Below are positions 9,871-21,654 of a stretch of DNA of 64,000 nt, one piece after another. The notes beneath the pieces are model-generated. The model had not been told where the DNA came from. It saw only the letters and a list, made by a program, of their open reading frames with translations, and did no database searches. The position numbers and the translations under genes are program-made. Positions within the stretch are counted from its first letter, which is position 1. Each line of letters opens with the position of its first letter. Origin of the DNA: Cinnamomum chago (lineage: Eukaryota; Streptophyta; Magnoliopsida; Laurales; Lauraceae); assembly GCA_038049695.1 (NCBI GenBank), contig CP142451.1, positions 41,923,001 to 41,987,000 of the forward strand. The letters are read 5' to 3'.

Positions 9871-11572
9871 GTTAGATGAGACACCAGCAGGGGTGTTGTT
9901 TCAGGGAGAGAGGAGAAATCCTCGTGCAGGGTTTTTCTCAGCATTGAAGGCTGATAGACTTTTGAGAAGTGGTTGTGAAGCATATCTGGCGTTTATCACG
10001 GAGGATAAACGGTCCCAAGGGGTGGAGGAGATCCCAATTGTTTGGGAATTCCCGGATGTTTTTTCGGAGGAGATTCCAGGTTTACCACCCATCAGAGAGA
10101 TCGATTTCACTATTGAGTTGTTACCAGGGACTGCTCCGATATCTATTGCACCTTATAGAATGGCTCCAGCAGAGTTGGGGGAATTGAAGACTCAGTTGCA
10201 AGAATTGTTAGACAAAGGTTTTGTGAGACCGAGTATTTCACCATGGGGAGCTCCAGTCTTGTTTGTCAAGAAGAAGGATGGTTCGATGAGAATGTGTATA
10301 GATTACAGAAGATTGAATCAAGTGACCACCAAGAACAAGTATCCATTACCAAGAATAGATGAATTGTTTGATCAATTGCAAGGTGCGTCATACTTTTCAA
10401 AAATTGATTTGAGATCCGGTTACCATCAACTGAGAGTGAGAGAATCAGATGTGTTGAAAACAGCTTTCCGGACAAGATATGGCCACTATGAGTTCCTAGT
10501 GATGCCATTTGGGTTGACTAATGCACCGGCAGTGTTCATGGCGTTGAAGAACAAGATATTTGCAGAGTATCTGGATCAGTTTGTTGTAGTATTCATAGAT
10601 GACATTTTGGTGTACTCCAAGACCAGAGAAAAGGATGAAGAACATTTGAGGATAGCATTGCAACTCTTGAGAGAGAATCAGTTGTATGCAAAGCTCAATA
10701 AGTGTAAGTTTTGGTTAGAGCAAGTAGCATTTTTGGGGCACATCATCTCCAAAGAAGGATTATCAGTGGATCCGTCTAAGATTGAAGTAGTTATGAGTTG
10801 GGAAAGACCGAAGAATGCGTCGGAAATCAGAAGTTTTCAGGGTTTAACAGGTTATTATCGGAGGTTTGTGCAAGGATTTTCGTCGATTGCGTCACCTTTG
10901 ATGAAGTTGACAAGGAAGAATGTGCCATATGTGTGGACAGATCAGTGTGAAGATAGTTTCCAAGAGCTGAAGAAGAGATTGACTACAGCACCAGTCCTTA
11001 CGTTACCATCCGGGAGTGGCGGTTTTACCATTTTTACCGATGCCTCGAATGTTGGACTTGGTTGTGTGTTGATGCAAGACGGTAAAGTGATTGCATATGG
11101 ATCCCGACAGTTGAAAGACCACGAGAAGAATTATGCCACCCATGATCTTGAGTTAGCAGCGGTTGTTTTCGCATTGAAAATGTGGATTTATTACCTCTAT
11201 GGGGAGAAGTTCGAAGCCCACTCCGACCACAGCAGCTTACAATATTTATTTTCTCAGAAGGAATTGAACATGAGGCAGAGAAGATGGATGGAATATATCA
11301 AGGATTATGATTTTCCAATCAAGTATCACCCGGGGAAAGCAAATGTAGTTGTCGATGCCTTGAGCAGAAAATCAGTAGGCTTGGCAAACCTAAGTGGCAC
11401 TTGTATCTTTGAGCAATTCGAAGAATTGAGTATAGACCTGCAGCGACTAAGGAAGGGTGTTTTGTTAGCTAACATGACAGTGTCAGAGCTTTCTTTCATT
11501 CAGAAGATCAAGGATAGTCAGTCGCAAGATCCAGAGTTGGCCAAGATTTCAGAACACAGCAGAACATCCTGA
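9782..11572 (+). pseudogene. Reverse transcriptase and RNase H of element A
   Basis: An open stretch of 596 codons in the gag frame; its ATG is only the first after a stop, since the real product is a polyprotein. RT copies genomic RNA into cDNA and RNase H removes the RNA. The RT core runs from about residue 140 to 320: [27 protein letters not shown] (Asp209), MPFGLTNAP, and the FIDD box (Asp273, Asp274). RNase H follows at about 412-530: FTDAS (Asp420), [11 protein letters not shown] (Glu457), HSDHSSL (Asp482) and the terminal DALSRK (Asp525), so the catalytic acids are all present. Relatives usually have VADALSRK; here it is VVDALSRK. The frame ends at 11572 where the reading shifts, in the linker to integrase. 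Confidence 0.93.
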
Positions 11573-11573
11573 C

Positions 11574-12956
11574 TTCCGTATTGTTGATGGAGTTTTGTAC
11601 TACCATGACCGCCTATGCGTGCCTAACATTGAAGAGTTGAGGAATGATATCATGACTGAAGCTCACAGTATGAAGTACTCTATGCATCCAGGCAGCACGA
11701 AGATGTATCAGAATTTGAAGGGCAGATTTTGGTGGAATAACATGAAGAGAGAGATTGCAGCGTTTGTCTCCCATTGTATGACTTGTCAGTTGATAAAGAC
11801 AGAACATCAGAGGCCACCAGGATTATTACAACCGTTAGAGATCCAGGAATGGCAGTGAGAGCATATTACCATGGATTTTATTTCGGGTCTACCGAGGACC
11901 AGCAGAGGCAACGATGCGATATGGGTCATTGTGGACCGACTCACCAAGTCAACTCATTTTATTACTATGAGGACAGGGAAGAAGATGCACATGCTACCTT
12001 TGGCAGAGTTATTTGTCAACGAGATTGTCAGTTGACATGGACAACCAGTTTCTATCACGTCTGACAGAGACAGCAGATTCGTCTCGAGGTTCTGGAAAAC
12101 GCTACATGAGTCTATGGGTACGAAACTACAGTTTAGCACGGCTTATCACCCGCAAATAGATGGTCAATCAAAAAGAACAATTCAGACTCTTGAGGATATG
12201 CTCCGTGCTTGTGTGTTAGATTTCAAGACTCAATGGGATGAGACTCTACCATTGTGTGAGTTTGCTTACAACAACAGTTACCACTCGAGCATTGGGATGG
12301 CGCCTTTTGAGGCTTTGTATGGCAGAAGGTGTAGGACACCTGTTTGTTGGGAAGAGGTCCGAATTCACAGTTTCCATGGACCGATCATAGTAAGTGAGAC
12401 CAGCGACAAAGTGAAGTTAATCCAAGAACGTCTGAAAGTAGCCCGGAGTAGACAGATAAGCTATGCAGGTTCTCATAGAAGGGATTTACAATTCAAAAAA
12501 GGAGACAAGGTTTTCCTAAAGGTGTCACCTACGAGAGGAACTTTGAGATTTCGTCAGAAGGATAAGTTATCACGGAGATACATTGGACCATATGACATTG
12601 TAGGCAAGATTGAAGATGTGGCTTATAGGTTAGCCTTACCACCTGAGCTATCCAGCGTACACAACGTCTTCCATGTGTCTATGTTGAAGAAGTATGTCCC
12701 CGATCCTTCACATGTACTTCGGCATGAGCCATTGGAGATTCGAGAGGATGCTACCTATATTGAGATGCCCGTTCAAATCATTGATACGAAAGAACAAGAG
12801 TTGAGGACACGGACTATTCAGTGGGCATAGGTACTATGGGAGAATCATGGACCGGAAGAGGCCACATGGGAATTACGAGATCAAGTTCAAAGGAAGTATC
12901 CACATCTACTACCTGAGGTGAGTTTTATATTTCATTTGGAGGACCAAATGCCCTAA
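11574..12956 (+). pseudogene. Integrase with chromodomain-like C-terminus of element A, catalytic Glu replaced
   Basis: Shifted one frame relative to RT. The N-terminal zinc-binding part is visible (about 11655-11790: HSMKYSMHPGS and HCMTCQ, the H2C2 pattern). The catalytic core has Asp in MDFISGL (codon 11874) and Asp in SDRDSRF (codon 12063). The Glu expected 36 codons further on is Lys (AAA at 12171-12173, QSKRTIQTLEDML), a change of one base from GAA. Stops are at 11856, near 12035 and at 12828. The tail keeps HNVFHVSMLKKYVPDPSHVL and, after the stop at 12828, a chromodomain-like piece (GPEEATWELRDQVQRKYPHL). Chromodomains target integration to heterochromatin in this group. The frame closes at 12956, at the polypurine tract. 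Confidence 0.9.
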
Positions 12957-12967
12957 GGGGTGGAGGA
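12954..12967 (+). other. Polypurine tract of element A
   Basis: TAAGGGGTGGAGGA immediately precedes the 3' LTR start TGTAAGACC, the expected place for the plus-strand primer. Confidence 0.8.
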
Positions 12968-15900
12968 TGTAAGACCCCGACCCAAGTGAACCCGATTAGT
13001 ATTATTAAGTTGTGTTTTAGTTTTAAGCGTGTTTAGTCGATTTTGGTTAAGTTGGGAATATAATAAATTTTGATATAGCTTTGGGAATTTTGATTTGCAT
13101 TGTGATTAGTGGGGCCCTTTGGGGGTTCCTTTTTATGACTTTGCATGTGCTTGAGGATTTATCGGAGATTCTTGCATTCATTGTTTTAATCCCGTTTTAT
13201 TTTTATTGTTCATCCCTACGACCTCTATGTGGATCCCGTGCCCGTTCAAGACCCCGAAACCCGATTTCATAGCCTTAAGGGCAAAACAGTCATTGTGCAC
13301 TAAATCTGTACCCAAAACTTGATATTCCCGAAACCCGTGAAACATATACTTTTTGGAAACTAGATATTTCGACGATCACTTTTCTCTTCTTCGTCGAATT
13401 TATTAGAAGCCCCGAAAGCCAAGATTTCAGCCCTTGAATGTTTCAAGCGGTGGGACCCAACCCCACTTTTCTATAAAAAGGGAACTCTCTTCTTCCTTTC
13501 CCTTTTCTTAGCTCAACTCCAATCTCAACCTAGGGTTTCCATTTTCTTCCTTCTTGCTCTTGCCTCCCATCACCAATCCACCACCAACCTTGCACAAATT
13601 GAGAGGTTGAGATCATCATTTTTTTCCCCATCACCATAGCTCTCTATTGATACAATTGCTAAAGAAAACCCTCCATTCCAAGACTCCATTTGAGCTCACC
13701 TTGCCCATTTGGAGAACCTACAAGTAAGCAACATTCCCCATCTCTTAGATTTGTGTTTCTTTGATCTTGAAGACGTCCTATTTTCATTATTGTAAGGTTT
13801 CCCTTTCTATTTCATTGTTTGACCATTTTAAGGTTTGTTTTTGGGGATTTTGTTCATAGCTTGGATCTTTGGCTTGGAAGAGTATAAGAGTTTGATTTTC
13901 CTTGATTAGAAGACCCAAGGCAAGTGGATGAGTTAAGATTATGAGCTTTCAATGGTTTTCATGAGGAATGTGGTTGATTTGTCATTTCCATTCATATTTA
14001 TTGGCTTGCATTGATTTTTGAAATAAATGCTTTGAATGAACCTTGCTAAATCATTTATTGTTTTGGAAACATATTGGTTATGGTACTTGTTGTCTTTTGG
14101 ATATATCTTAAATGAAGGTTTGTGAGTTGGTTTCTCTTTCCTCTTGTGGTTGTTGTGGTTAAGAAGGAGGTGATGGAATGAACACATATTGGGGTTTTGG
14201 AGAAGTGTAGATAGATGCATTGGAGGACCTCTTAGCTCAGGTTTATTGCAGGGATTAAATGGAAGTGAGGAGAATGGTTTTGAGGAGGAAAAATGGCTCA
14301 AATCTGAACACAGTGGGTGTTTCCCCCGCCTGGCGGTCAGCTAGCGGTCACCTGTCAGCTAGCCGTCTGCTGACTGGCGGTTAACCGCCAGATAGCCGAA
14401 CAGTCGGGTTACTTTTCCAGAGAGCAACATTTTCCTCCTGAAAGCACGATCAGCCTCACGGTTAGCACGGTCAGCCTCACGGTTAGCATGTGGCTAACCG
14501 CCTAAACCATCGGCGGCTAACAGCCAGCCAACCGAACCATTTCGGTTACATTTCCAGTAACCTGTCTTTTTGTCAGGCCATCCACAGTCAGCCAGCGGCC
14601 AACCGCCTAACCCAACGGCGGCTCACCGCCATCTGACCGCTAGGTAACCGAAATCACCCAGATAACCATTCCAGAGAGCTCCTGGCTCGAGCGATGAGCT
14701 TTGTTGGTCGAAGGCTATGTTTGGGATAATGACGAATTGTTTAAACATTTTGAGGTTATTCATTGAGAACCCCTTTATATCAGGGAGACTTACTAGGCAA
14801 TGTATGAGGCCATTTGAGAAAGAAACCACATCACGAATCATTTGAAGTTTTGAAAATTCAAAGTGTATAAGGAGCCCGAGATGTCCCCAAACTCAAAGAG
14901 TACCAAATTATTATTAGATTGACATACGAGATCCCTATTCACTTCAAATAAATCTTGAACCCGATACTTTACCCGAAATTTCAATTGTTTATTGTGCTTT
15001 ATCAATCCCGAGATTTATTCTACATGCCTTGTTTTCCCGAAAGCATTGAAGTACACTTACAATGGTTACTTGTCTCGAAGTGCATTGTACCACATGAAAC
15101 GACAGTGTGCCCTTGAGCACCCCCGTCCTGCCCATTTATTTATTTGTACTTGATTTACTTACACATGTCTCGATTTGTTATTTGACCTATTAGTCGGCAC
15201 CACTGAGCTTGGATAACCCTATTGGTCTGATCCACCAACTTGGAGATCCCCCTCTTGTCCCGCCAGCTGCAGTTTGGATCCCGCTACCCGGTTATTACTG
15301 TGATCTTGTCCCGATGCAGCAGATTGCTACTGTAGTTCCCGATGCCCGGCTCGCTACCGTGGTCATGTATAGTATATGTATATGTATTTATAAGATCCAC
15401 TGTTTCTCCTCACCTCGAGTAACTGAGATCAGTGCCTAGTTATTGCTCTGTCACTTTAGTGATAGAGGACTTAGCTTCGTGTGGTTGCCATCTTGCTTGT
15501 TTCCCGTTTCCTTGGTTACTTTACATGTTTTACAATGTCTACTTGTATTTGAATAAATGTTTTATCTCGTTTATAAAAAATTTTATTTAAACAAGTTTAA
15601 ATGTTTTTGGAGGTAAATTCATTTATTATCATATTGTTATTGTATTTTACTCATTTGCCAAACCGTCGTGGTTGACCCACTTTTTGGTACTCAGGTCCCG
15701 TTGTTGGTTTTCCCGAGGAGGAACACGAGGAGGCGGTCGGAGAACCGCAGCAGTTGGTCGAGTGGCATGCTGATGATGTCTTTTAGACATTGGATTGCTA
15801 GAGAGAGGTAACATTTTGGGAAAACTTTTAACCATTCTTTTGGGGATACGTATTTTGTTTATATTGGCCTTTGTTGGCCTCTAATTTTGGGAAATGTAAT

Positions 15901-16189
15901 TAAATGTTCTTTGTATAAACTTTAATTTGCCTTGGGGTAACTTGTTAATGATCATTGCTCATTCTGATACAGTACTATACATGTGTTATTATCTTTATGA
16001 TTAGAGATGGATTGAATATTTGATTTGCTACACGCTTCCGCACTTAATAGAAATGTTCATATATGGTTGTGATATCCTCACCGCGGACACCTGTGGGAAA
16101 TTAAATAAATGTATGTTATTAAACCGATGTGGTACATCATTAGTCCCGATCCCGGATTAGTTCTTCAGGCCCAGTCCGGGGTCGCGACA
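12968..16189 (+). repeat. 3' LTR of element A
   Basis: 3222 bp, TGTAAGACCC to GGTCGCGACA, followed by the TAATA duplication. It carries the U3 inverted repeat (about 13370-13400), TATA (13471), donor-like GTAAGC (13724), palindrome cluster (14321-14660) and the uninterrupted site where the 5' LTR holds a solo LTR. It differs from the 5' LTR by scattered substitutions and small indels (for example a 30-bp segment near 13910 absent from the 5' LTR near 3620), so the element is not recent. Confidence 0.94.
14321..14660 (+). repeat. Palindromic repeat cluster in A 3' LTR
   Basis: GGCGGTCAGC, GCTAGCGG, GCGGTTAACCGCC, CGGCGGCTAAC and related words. Compared with the 5' LTR copy (4013-4290) this one has extra partial units (for example a repeated CAGCCTCACGGTTAGCA near 14453-14487), so the cluster changes copy number even between two LTRs of one element. 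Confidence 0.75.
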
Positions 16190-16813
16190 TAATATAATCA
16201 CGTCATGATTCCTACATATACAGGGATTCCGGCCGCAGAACCGGACACGCACAATGTGTAATAAAATACATGACAAATCTACAAATAGTCCACATGTTTA
16301 ATGACCTCCAGACAGTGGATCAAACTGAAAGGCAGTCCAAGCTCAGTGGTGTTTACTTAAATTCATGAATGCACAAAACACGGCGAAACACGTCTTAAAC
16401 CAAATCAAGCTTGAAGGGGGAAATCTCTTATCAGAACTAAACAAGACACGGCTAGCAAGAAGCATAAGTATATATATGCATAACACGCTTAAGAAGTGAT
16501 CCCCTTTTTATCCTTGAAACAATTTTCAAACGAGCTTATACTTAACTTCAAAACGAGTACACGATAATACTTGTTGCATCAAAACTAAAGTTCGAAAGCA
16601 AAGTCTATCAGGCATATGTAAGGACCATTCATTGACCCTTGTGTAATTGAAACCCGATTGTCTGAAAATAAAACGGATTGGTGCCCCCGAAGTTGGATTT
16701 CATTTTGTATTTCAATTGCACAATGTCGGGCTAAAAGCCCCATAACATATTCCAATTTTCATTCCTGTAGAAATCCTTCTAAAACAGTTCATATTGAAAT
16801 TTCGGTTACCTCT

Positions 16814-17075
16814 CGGTCGACCGAGTCGGGGTATGTCGGCTAGCCCACAGCGGACCAACTAGTTGACCGACAGATTTATCCAGGAAATCTCAGCTCTCGG
16901 GAAATGGAACCGAACTTATTTTGGTTGGCTTTTGGTCGACCGAAGTGAAAATGTCGGTTGGCCGACAACTGGCCGAAATCTTTCCTGACGAAATGCAGGT
17001 CTCGGGAAATGGAGCTGAACTGAGTTCGGTCGACCGAAGTGGAAATTTCGGTTAACCGACAGCTGACCGACTCTG
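16814..17075 (-). repeat. Palindromic repeat cluster in LTR of element B (GGTCGACC/GGTTAACC type)
   Basis: CGGTCGACCGA, CAACTAGTTGAC, TTGGTCGACCGAAG, CGGTTAACCGACAGCTGACCG and similar, in three blocks each followed by a TCTCGGGAAATGGA-type spacer. It sits at the LTR position where A, C and J have GGCTAGCC-type words. Confidence 0.72.
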
Positions 17076-18433
17076 CACGGACAATGCATTTCAAATCAGA
17101 TTTTTCCACAATATTTTCTCCCTTCTTCTCACATTTGATCACCTGCACTTCCCTGAGCCTTCATGCTCTCCAAGGGTCCATTCCACACATTTAACATCAT
17201 TCAATCCACAATCTAAAAAAGAAATTTCCTCCATTCTCCATAAAAAAAACTCAAATTAGATTTCTAGATAAAACACATGCTTATAATTCAAAAACAGAAT
17301 TTCAGAAGCTTGAAGAATGATTAACATACTTACATGAAGATAAATGAAATCCACTTAATGAGTCTATAACATGTTGAATGAAAGATCAAAACATAGCTAA
17401 AAGAATATTTAGAGCAAAGATGAAATCCAAATCAACATGCATTCACATTTCCTACAAAGATTACTTGCCTTTGCCCAAATGCTAACAAACTCTTCCTCAA
17501 GCAAATCCTATTCAAGAGCTGAGCCAAGAAGCTACAAAAACCCCATGAAAATCCATTCAAAGCTCATCCAAATTTGAAAAACAAGAACCCATTTCGAAAT
17601 GGGAGTTGCATGTTAGAAAAACAAGCTCATTAGGAGTTAAAAAGACTCCTTTGAAAAGATGGGTTGAAGCACTTACCTATAGGTGTTCCAACAAGAAGTA
17701 AGGAAGAAAATGAAAAGGGTTGCCCAGCTGAAACTTCAAGAAAATTACAGTTTTGTCAAGCTTGGAAGAAGAGGAAGAAGGTGATGGTCTTAGATTTCCA
17801 TTTGGAGATCTCTAGCTAAGGCATGCAAGAGGAGAAAGATGGAGAGAATCTCCCAGGTCTGGTTTTTCTCTTGAGATAGTTGCAGAAATGAACTGAACGA
17901 ATGGGAGGGAGAAGAGGTTTTGAGTTAAGTGGAAGTGGGGCCCACAATGCACTAAAACTTGCAAGGGCTAAAACATGGTCTTGCGGGCCCCGAATGAAAT
18001 CGACGAAGAAGGGTAAAATGATCCTCATAAAATCTAATTTCAAAAAGTATAACTTTTACATGGTTTTGAAATTTCGAAATTTGTGTCCAGATTTGGGTGT
18101 GAAAAGTCAATTTTACCCCTTTTGGGCCAAAACTTGGGTTTTTGGGCTTCAAACACAAACGAGCTGAAAACGAAAGTTATAAGGAATAACAAAATCATCC
18201 AAATGAAGTCAAAATCACAATCAAAACAGAAATCCACACGATCCTCCCACTCTTGCACATGCACTCAGGCCATCCTGAGTGGGTCTTACTAACATTAAAC
18301 GCTCTCAAAATTCTCAAAGCTATGTCCAGGCCTAGAACTAATTACATTCTAAACCAACGATCACTAAACCCACTTAAGACTAAGCACTCACTAGGTATGC
18401 GCTAATCGGGCTATCATGGGTCGGGGTCTAACA

Positions 18434-18632
18434 GATGGAGACACGTGGCACTGCCAGTTAATCTCACACAGAGATTCAGACGCTACATTTATTGTCTTAA
18501 GAAGGCGAAACATCAGCATGCAATTTATTGCCTCAGGCTGATAGAGCGTCACCTACCTAATATTTATCGCCTCGGAAAGACGAAGCATCACCGGCGTGAT
18601 ATTTCTTGTCTCAGAAAGGCGAACAGACTTCA
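18434..18632. repeat. Retroelement remnant with about 40-bp minisatellite
   Basis: Between LTR B and LTR C. From about 18486 to 18628 there are four imperfect units of roughly 35-44 bp built on TTATTG-CTC-GAAAGGCGAA and CATCA. The sequence resumes after LTR C at 21532 and leads into the polypurine-like tract at 21655, so it is probably the untranslated 3' part of an older gypsy element. Confidence 0.5.
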
Positions 18633-21526
18633 TGTTAGACCCCGACCCAGACCAATTCGATTAGTGTGCGATTAGTGTGTGTTTAGTCCTAAGTGAGTTT
18701 AGTGGTTGTTGGGTTAGAAATGATTAGTTTAGTCTTGGACATAGCTTTGGGAAATTTGAGAACGTTTAGTATTAATTAGACACACTCAAGAAGGCCTGAG
18801 TACACGTGTGAACTTGGGAAGATCGTATCGTTTTCCGTGTGATTGTGATTTTGATTTCATTTGAATGATGTTTCGACGTGTTGCAACTTTCGTTTTAAGC
18901 ATATTCATATTTGAAGTCCAAAAACCCATGTTTTGGCCCAAAGAGGGTAAAATTATCTTTCTTGCACAAATCTAGACACAATTTTCGAGATCTCATAACC
19001 ATGTCAAAAATATACTTTTTGGAAACTAGATATTTCGACGATCGTTTTATCCTTCTTTGTCGAAGTCATCCGAGGTCCACAAGATCGTGTTTTGGCCATT
19101 TCAAGTTCAAGTTAGTTGGGACCCATTCTCCTCACTTAAACCCTTCTCCCTCCCTTTCATTCACTTTACCAAAAAAAAAATCCTGCAACTTTCTTGACCT
19201 AGGGCAAGGAAAACCCTTTCTCTTTCCATCTTACCCCTCTTACTTGATCTAGCTAGAAGACTCCAAAGAAGATTTCAAGAATACCATTTTCTTCCTCTCA
19301 TCCTAAGCTCTCCATTGATACAATTTTCTTGAGGTTTCAAGTTGGGAGAGCTCTCCATTCTCTCCCATCTCTCTTGTTTGACCTTCTCTAGGTAAGAGCT
19401 TTCACTCATATCTTTCATGGAGTTATTTTGGTTCCTCAAGATTATGTTTTTCATGTTTGCAAACCCTTTTGTTAAAATGGGTTCCTTGGTTCCATTTTGA
19501 GTGAGTTTGTGTGTTTTCTCTTGGGTTTTCTTGTAGTGTTGGCTTAGCTTTTGAGTGAAGTGCTTGGAGAGGATTATTAGCATTTGGGCAAGGCAAGTAA
19601 TCTCTATAGGACCATCGTGCATGTGTATTTTAAGCTACATTGTTGTTTTTTGGAAATTTTGCATATGAAAATATTTATAAGCTTCATGATCATGTTTTCC
19701 TTGGATTGGATGTTTGGGATTGTGAGAAATGTGTATTTTATCCCTTGGAGAGCATGGAGGCTCAGGGAGTGCAGGTGGAATGAAAAACAAGAAGAAGAGA
19801 AGAAGGAAATATGGAAAATTTGCACTGAACTGTACTTCCCGTGCAGTTTTGGTCAGCTGGCGGCTAGCCGTAATTCCCATTTCGGCTAACCGCGAGCCAA
19901 CCGAAATCAGCGGTTCCTTTTTCAGTAGCTGACTTTTGCTTCAGGGTCCTGCGGTCGGCCCTGCGGTTAGCTCACGGCTAGCCGCCAGTTCCCTTGCGGC
20001 TAACCGTAAGCCAACCGAAATTATTACGGTTCCTTTTCCAGAGAGCAACATCAGACCTGGGTTTTCAGCGGTCAGCCCTACGGTCAGCTTACGGCTAGCC
20101 ACCAGTTTCTAGTTCGGCTAGCCGCCAGCTGGCCGCAAGCTGACCGAAATTGACCAATTCCTAGTTTTGAAGAAGTTTTGCAAGAGTGAAAACTAGAACA
20201 TGTTAAGTGACCTTTAGCTTGATATTGTGTACTCGAAACTCGAGATGTCTTGAACTTCCGGGACACCAACTCTATTCCAAATTCCAACATTTGGGCTTCG
20301 AATACACAAAGATCAATCAAGGGTCCTCACATGTGCTTGATAGGCTTTGTGTTCGTACCTTAGTTTGATATAATGAATATCATCGTGTACTCGTTTTGAA
20401 GTTTAGTACAAGCTAGTTTTGAAAATGTGTTCCAAGAAAAAGGGGATCACTTCCTAAGCGTGTTATGCATATTAATTATGCCCGTGCTAGTCGTGTTCAT
20501 CGTGTTTCGATAAGTGATTTCCCCCTTTTTCTTATCTCGACGTGTTTAGACCGTGTTTCGCGTGTTTTGTGCATTCATGAATTAAGTAAACACCACTGAG
20601 CTTAGACTGCCCTTTCAGTCTGATCCACTGCCTGGGGGTCTTTAAAACATGTGGACTGTCTGCAGACTGGTCGTGTATTTATTACACATCGTGCGTGTCC
20701 GGTTCCGCAGCCGAAATTCCCGTCTTTGTGGGAAATCGTGTCGTGCTTATATTATGTATATCGTGCTTGTCGTGCGTGCTTGCTCTTTTCATTATATAAA
20801 TGATAGAGAAAGGATGGGCTCTTTGTGGATTGTAACTATTCATGATATATTATGTACTCATGCTAGTTTGTTTTGGTATCTCAGCTTTGTTCGTATTCTT
20901 GAAAATGTATCTCAGCTTTGATAGTACTTCATACCAAAGATTTGCTTACATGTTTTCTCTAAATGTTATCGTTCATGTTCATGCCTACATTGATTACCTG
21001 CCAAACCGTCGTGTTTGACCCTTGTTTATTGGTGCCCAGGTACAGGAGACGTTGCCTTTGAGGAGGAGCGTCAGGAGGAGGCTTGTGAGCCAACTCCCGT
21101 GAGAGAGTGGCAGCCCGACGATGTCATTTAGATGTCGGACTGGTTCTCGAGTTTCGTCACCTTTAGTCTTGGGGTTTGTTTTGGTTATTTTGAGATTGTA
21201 TTGACATTTGTTGGTCTCTTATGGGTTGTACTAAACTTAACTTACTTTCGTGTTAAACTTATAACTTGAACTATGTTTGGGAATGCCATGATAACTCTTT
21301 TCTTTGATGCTATGTCTTGTTATTAAATGTTATAGCACTTAAAGATTTGATTGTGCTTATCGTGATGTGTTTTGCTACACGCTTCCGCAATCGTGTACGT
21401 GTGAGTCAGATTCCGCGTGTCTTTGGGAATCCTCACCGCGGGAACCTGTGGGAAAATAATGAACCATTAAGCATAAACATCATCAATCGCGTCGCGGGCT
21501 CGGGGATCCGTTCCGGGGTCGCGACA
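18633..21526 (+). mobile_element. Solo LTR C (Tekay-like)
   Basis: 2894 bp, TGTTAGACCCC to GGGGTCGCGACA, flanked by CTTCA at 18628-18632 and 21527-21531. No internal region. It keeps the U3 inverted repeat (19034-19064), the donor-like AG/GTAAGA (19390-19397), a palindrome cluster (19851-20150) and the CACCACTGAGCTT and CCAAACCGTCGTGTTTGACCC blocks shared by all LTRs of the group. It is closest in layout to J and B. Confidence 0.95.
19851..20150 (+). repeat. Inverted-repeat palindrome cluster in LTR C
   Basis: Three blocks, each with a left arm such as GGTCAGCTGGCGGCTAGCC, a short AT-containing loop, and a right arm such as CGGCTAACCGCGAGCCAACCG. Blocks are separated by GGTTCCTTTT-CAG-type spacers. 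In the last block the outer arms (CGGTCAGCTTACGG and CCGCAAGCTGACCG) match over 13 of 14 positions. Confidence 0.75.
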
Positions 21527-21654
21527 CTTCATGATAAAGATCAGATGTCAGCAGCCAAACACCGAGATGAATTTCAAAAGTTGATACCTCAGATCCTCTC
21601 AGCGCGATACTCAGCTCCCAACCTCAAAAAGTTAGAGAACTCCAAGAAGTCGCG

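Larger units (their letters stand above)
2689..16189 (+). mobile_element. Complete but inactive Ty3/gypsy retrotransposon A (Tekay/Del-type chromovirus)
   Basis: The order is LTR, primer site, gag, protease, reverse transcriptase, RNase H, integrase, chromodomain-like tail, polypurine tract, LTR. It is flanked by TAATA on both sides. The 5' LTR is about 3144 bp once the inserted solo LTR is removed, and the 3' LTR is 3222 bp. LTRs of this length, the gag start MPPRK, and an integrase tail containing EEATWEL are typical of the Tekay/Del clade of chromoviruses; that clade call is from memory of the family, not from a tree. The element is dead: many in-frame stops, one frameshift near 11573-11594, and a Lys at the integrase catalytic Glu position. 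Confidence 0.92.
1882..18433 (-). mobile_element. 5' LTR of Tekay-like element B, split by element A
   Basis: The LTR occupies 1882-2688 and 16195-18433, about 3.05 kb in total, with termini TGTTAGACCCC (minus, at 18433) and GGGTCGTGACA (at 1882). Element A has inserted in it with the duplication TAATA (2684-2688 and 16190-16194). Across the junction the reconstructed sequence matches the uninterrupted relative J near 60690. The right half holds a palindrome cluster (16814-17075), a splice-donor-like site (17671-17678) and the first arm of the conserved U3 inverted repeat near 18000. The base after the right terminus starts GATGG; the partner duplication is outside the window. Confidence 0.87.

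Noticed and set aside
11774-12064. Plus-strand ORF of 96 codons in the integrase region
   Set aside because: A shadow frame; integrase motifs (MDFISGL, SDRDSRF) are in the neighbouring frame across the same bases.
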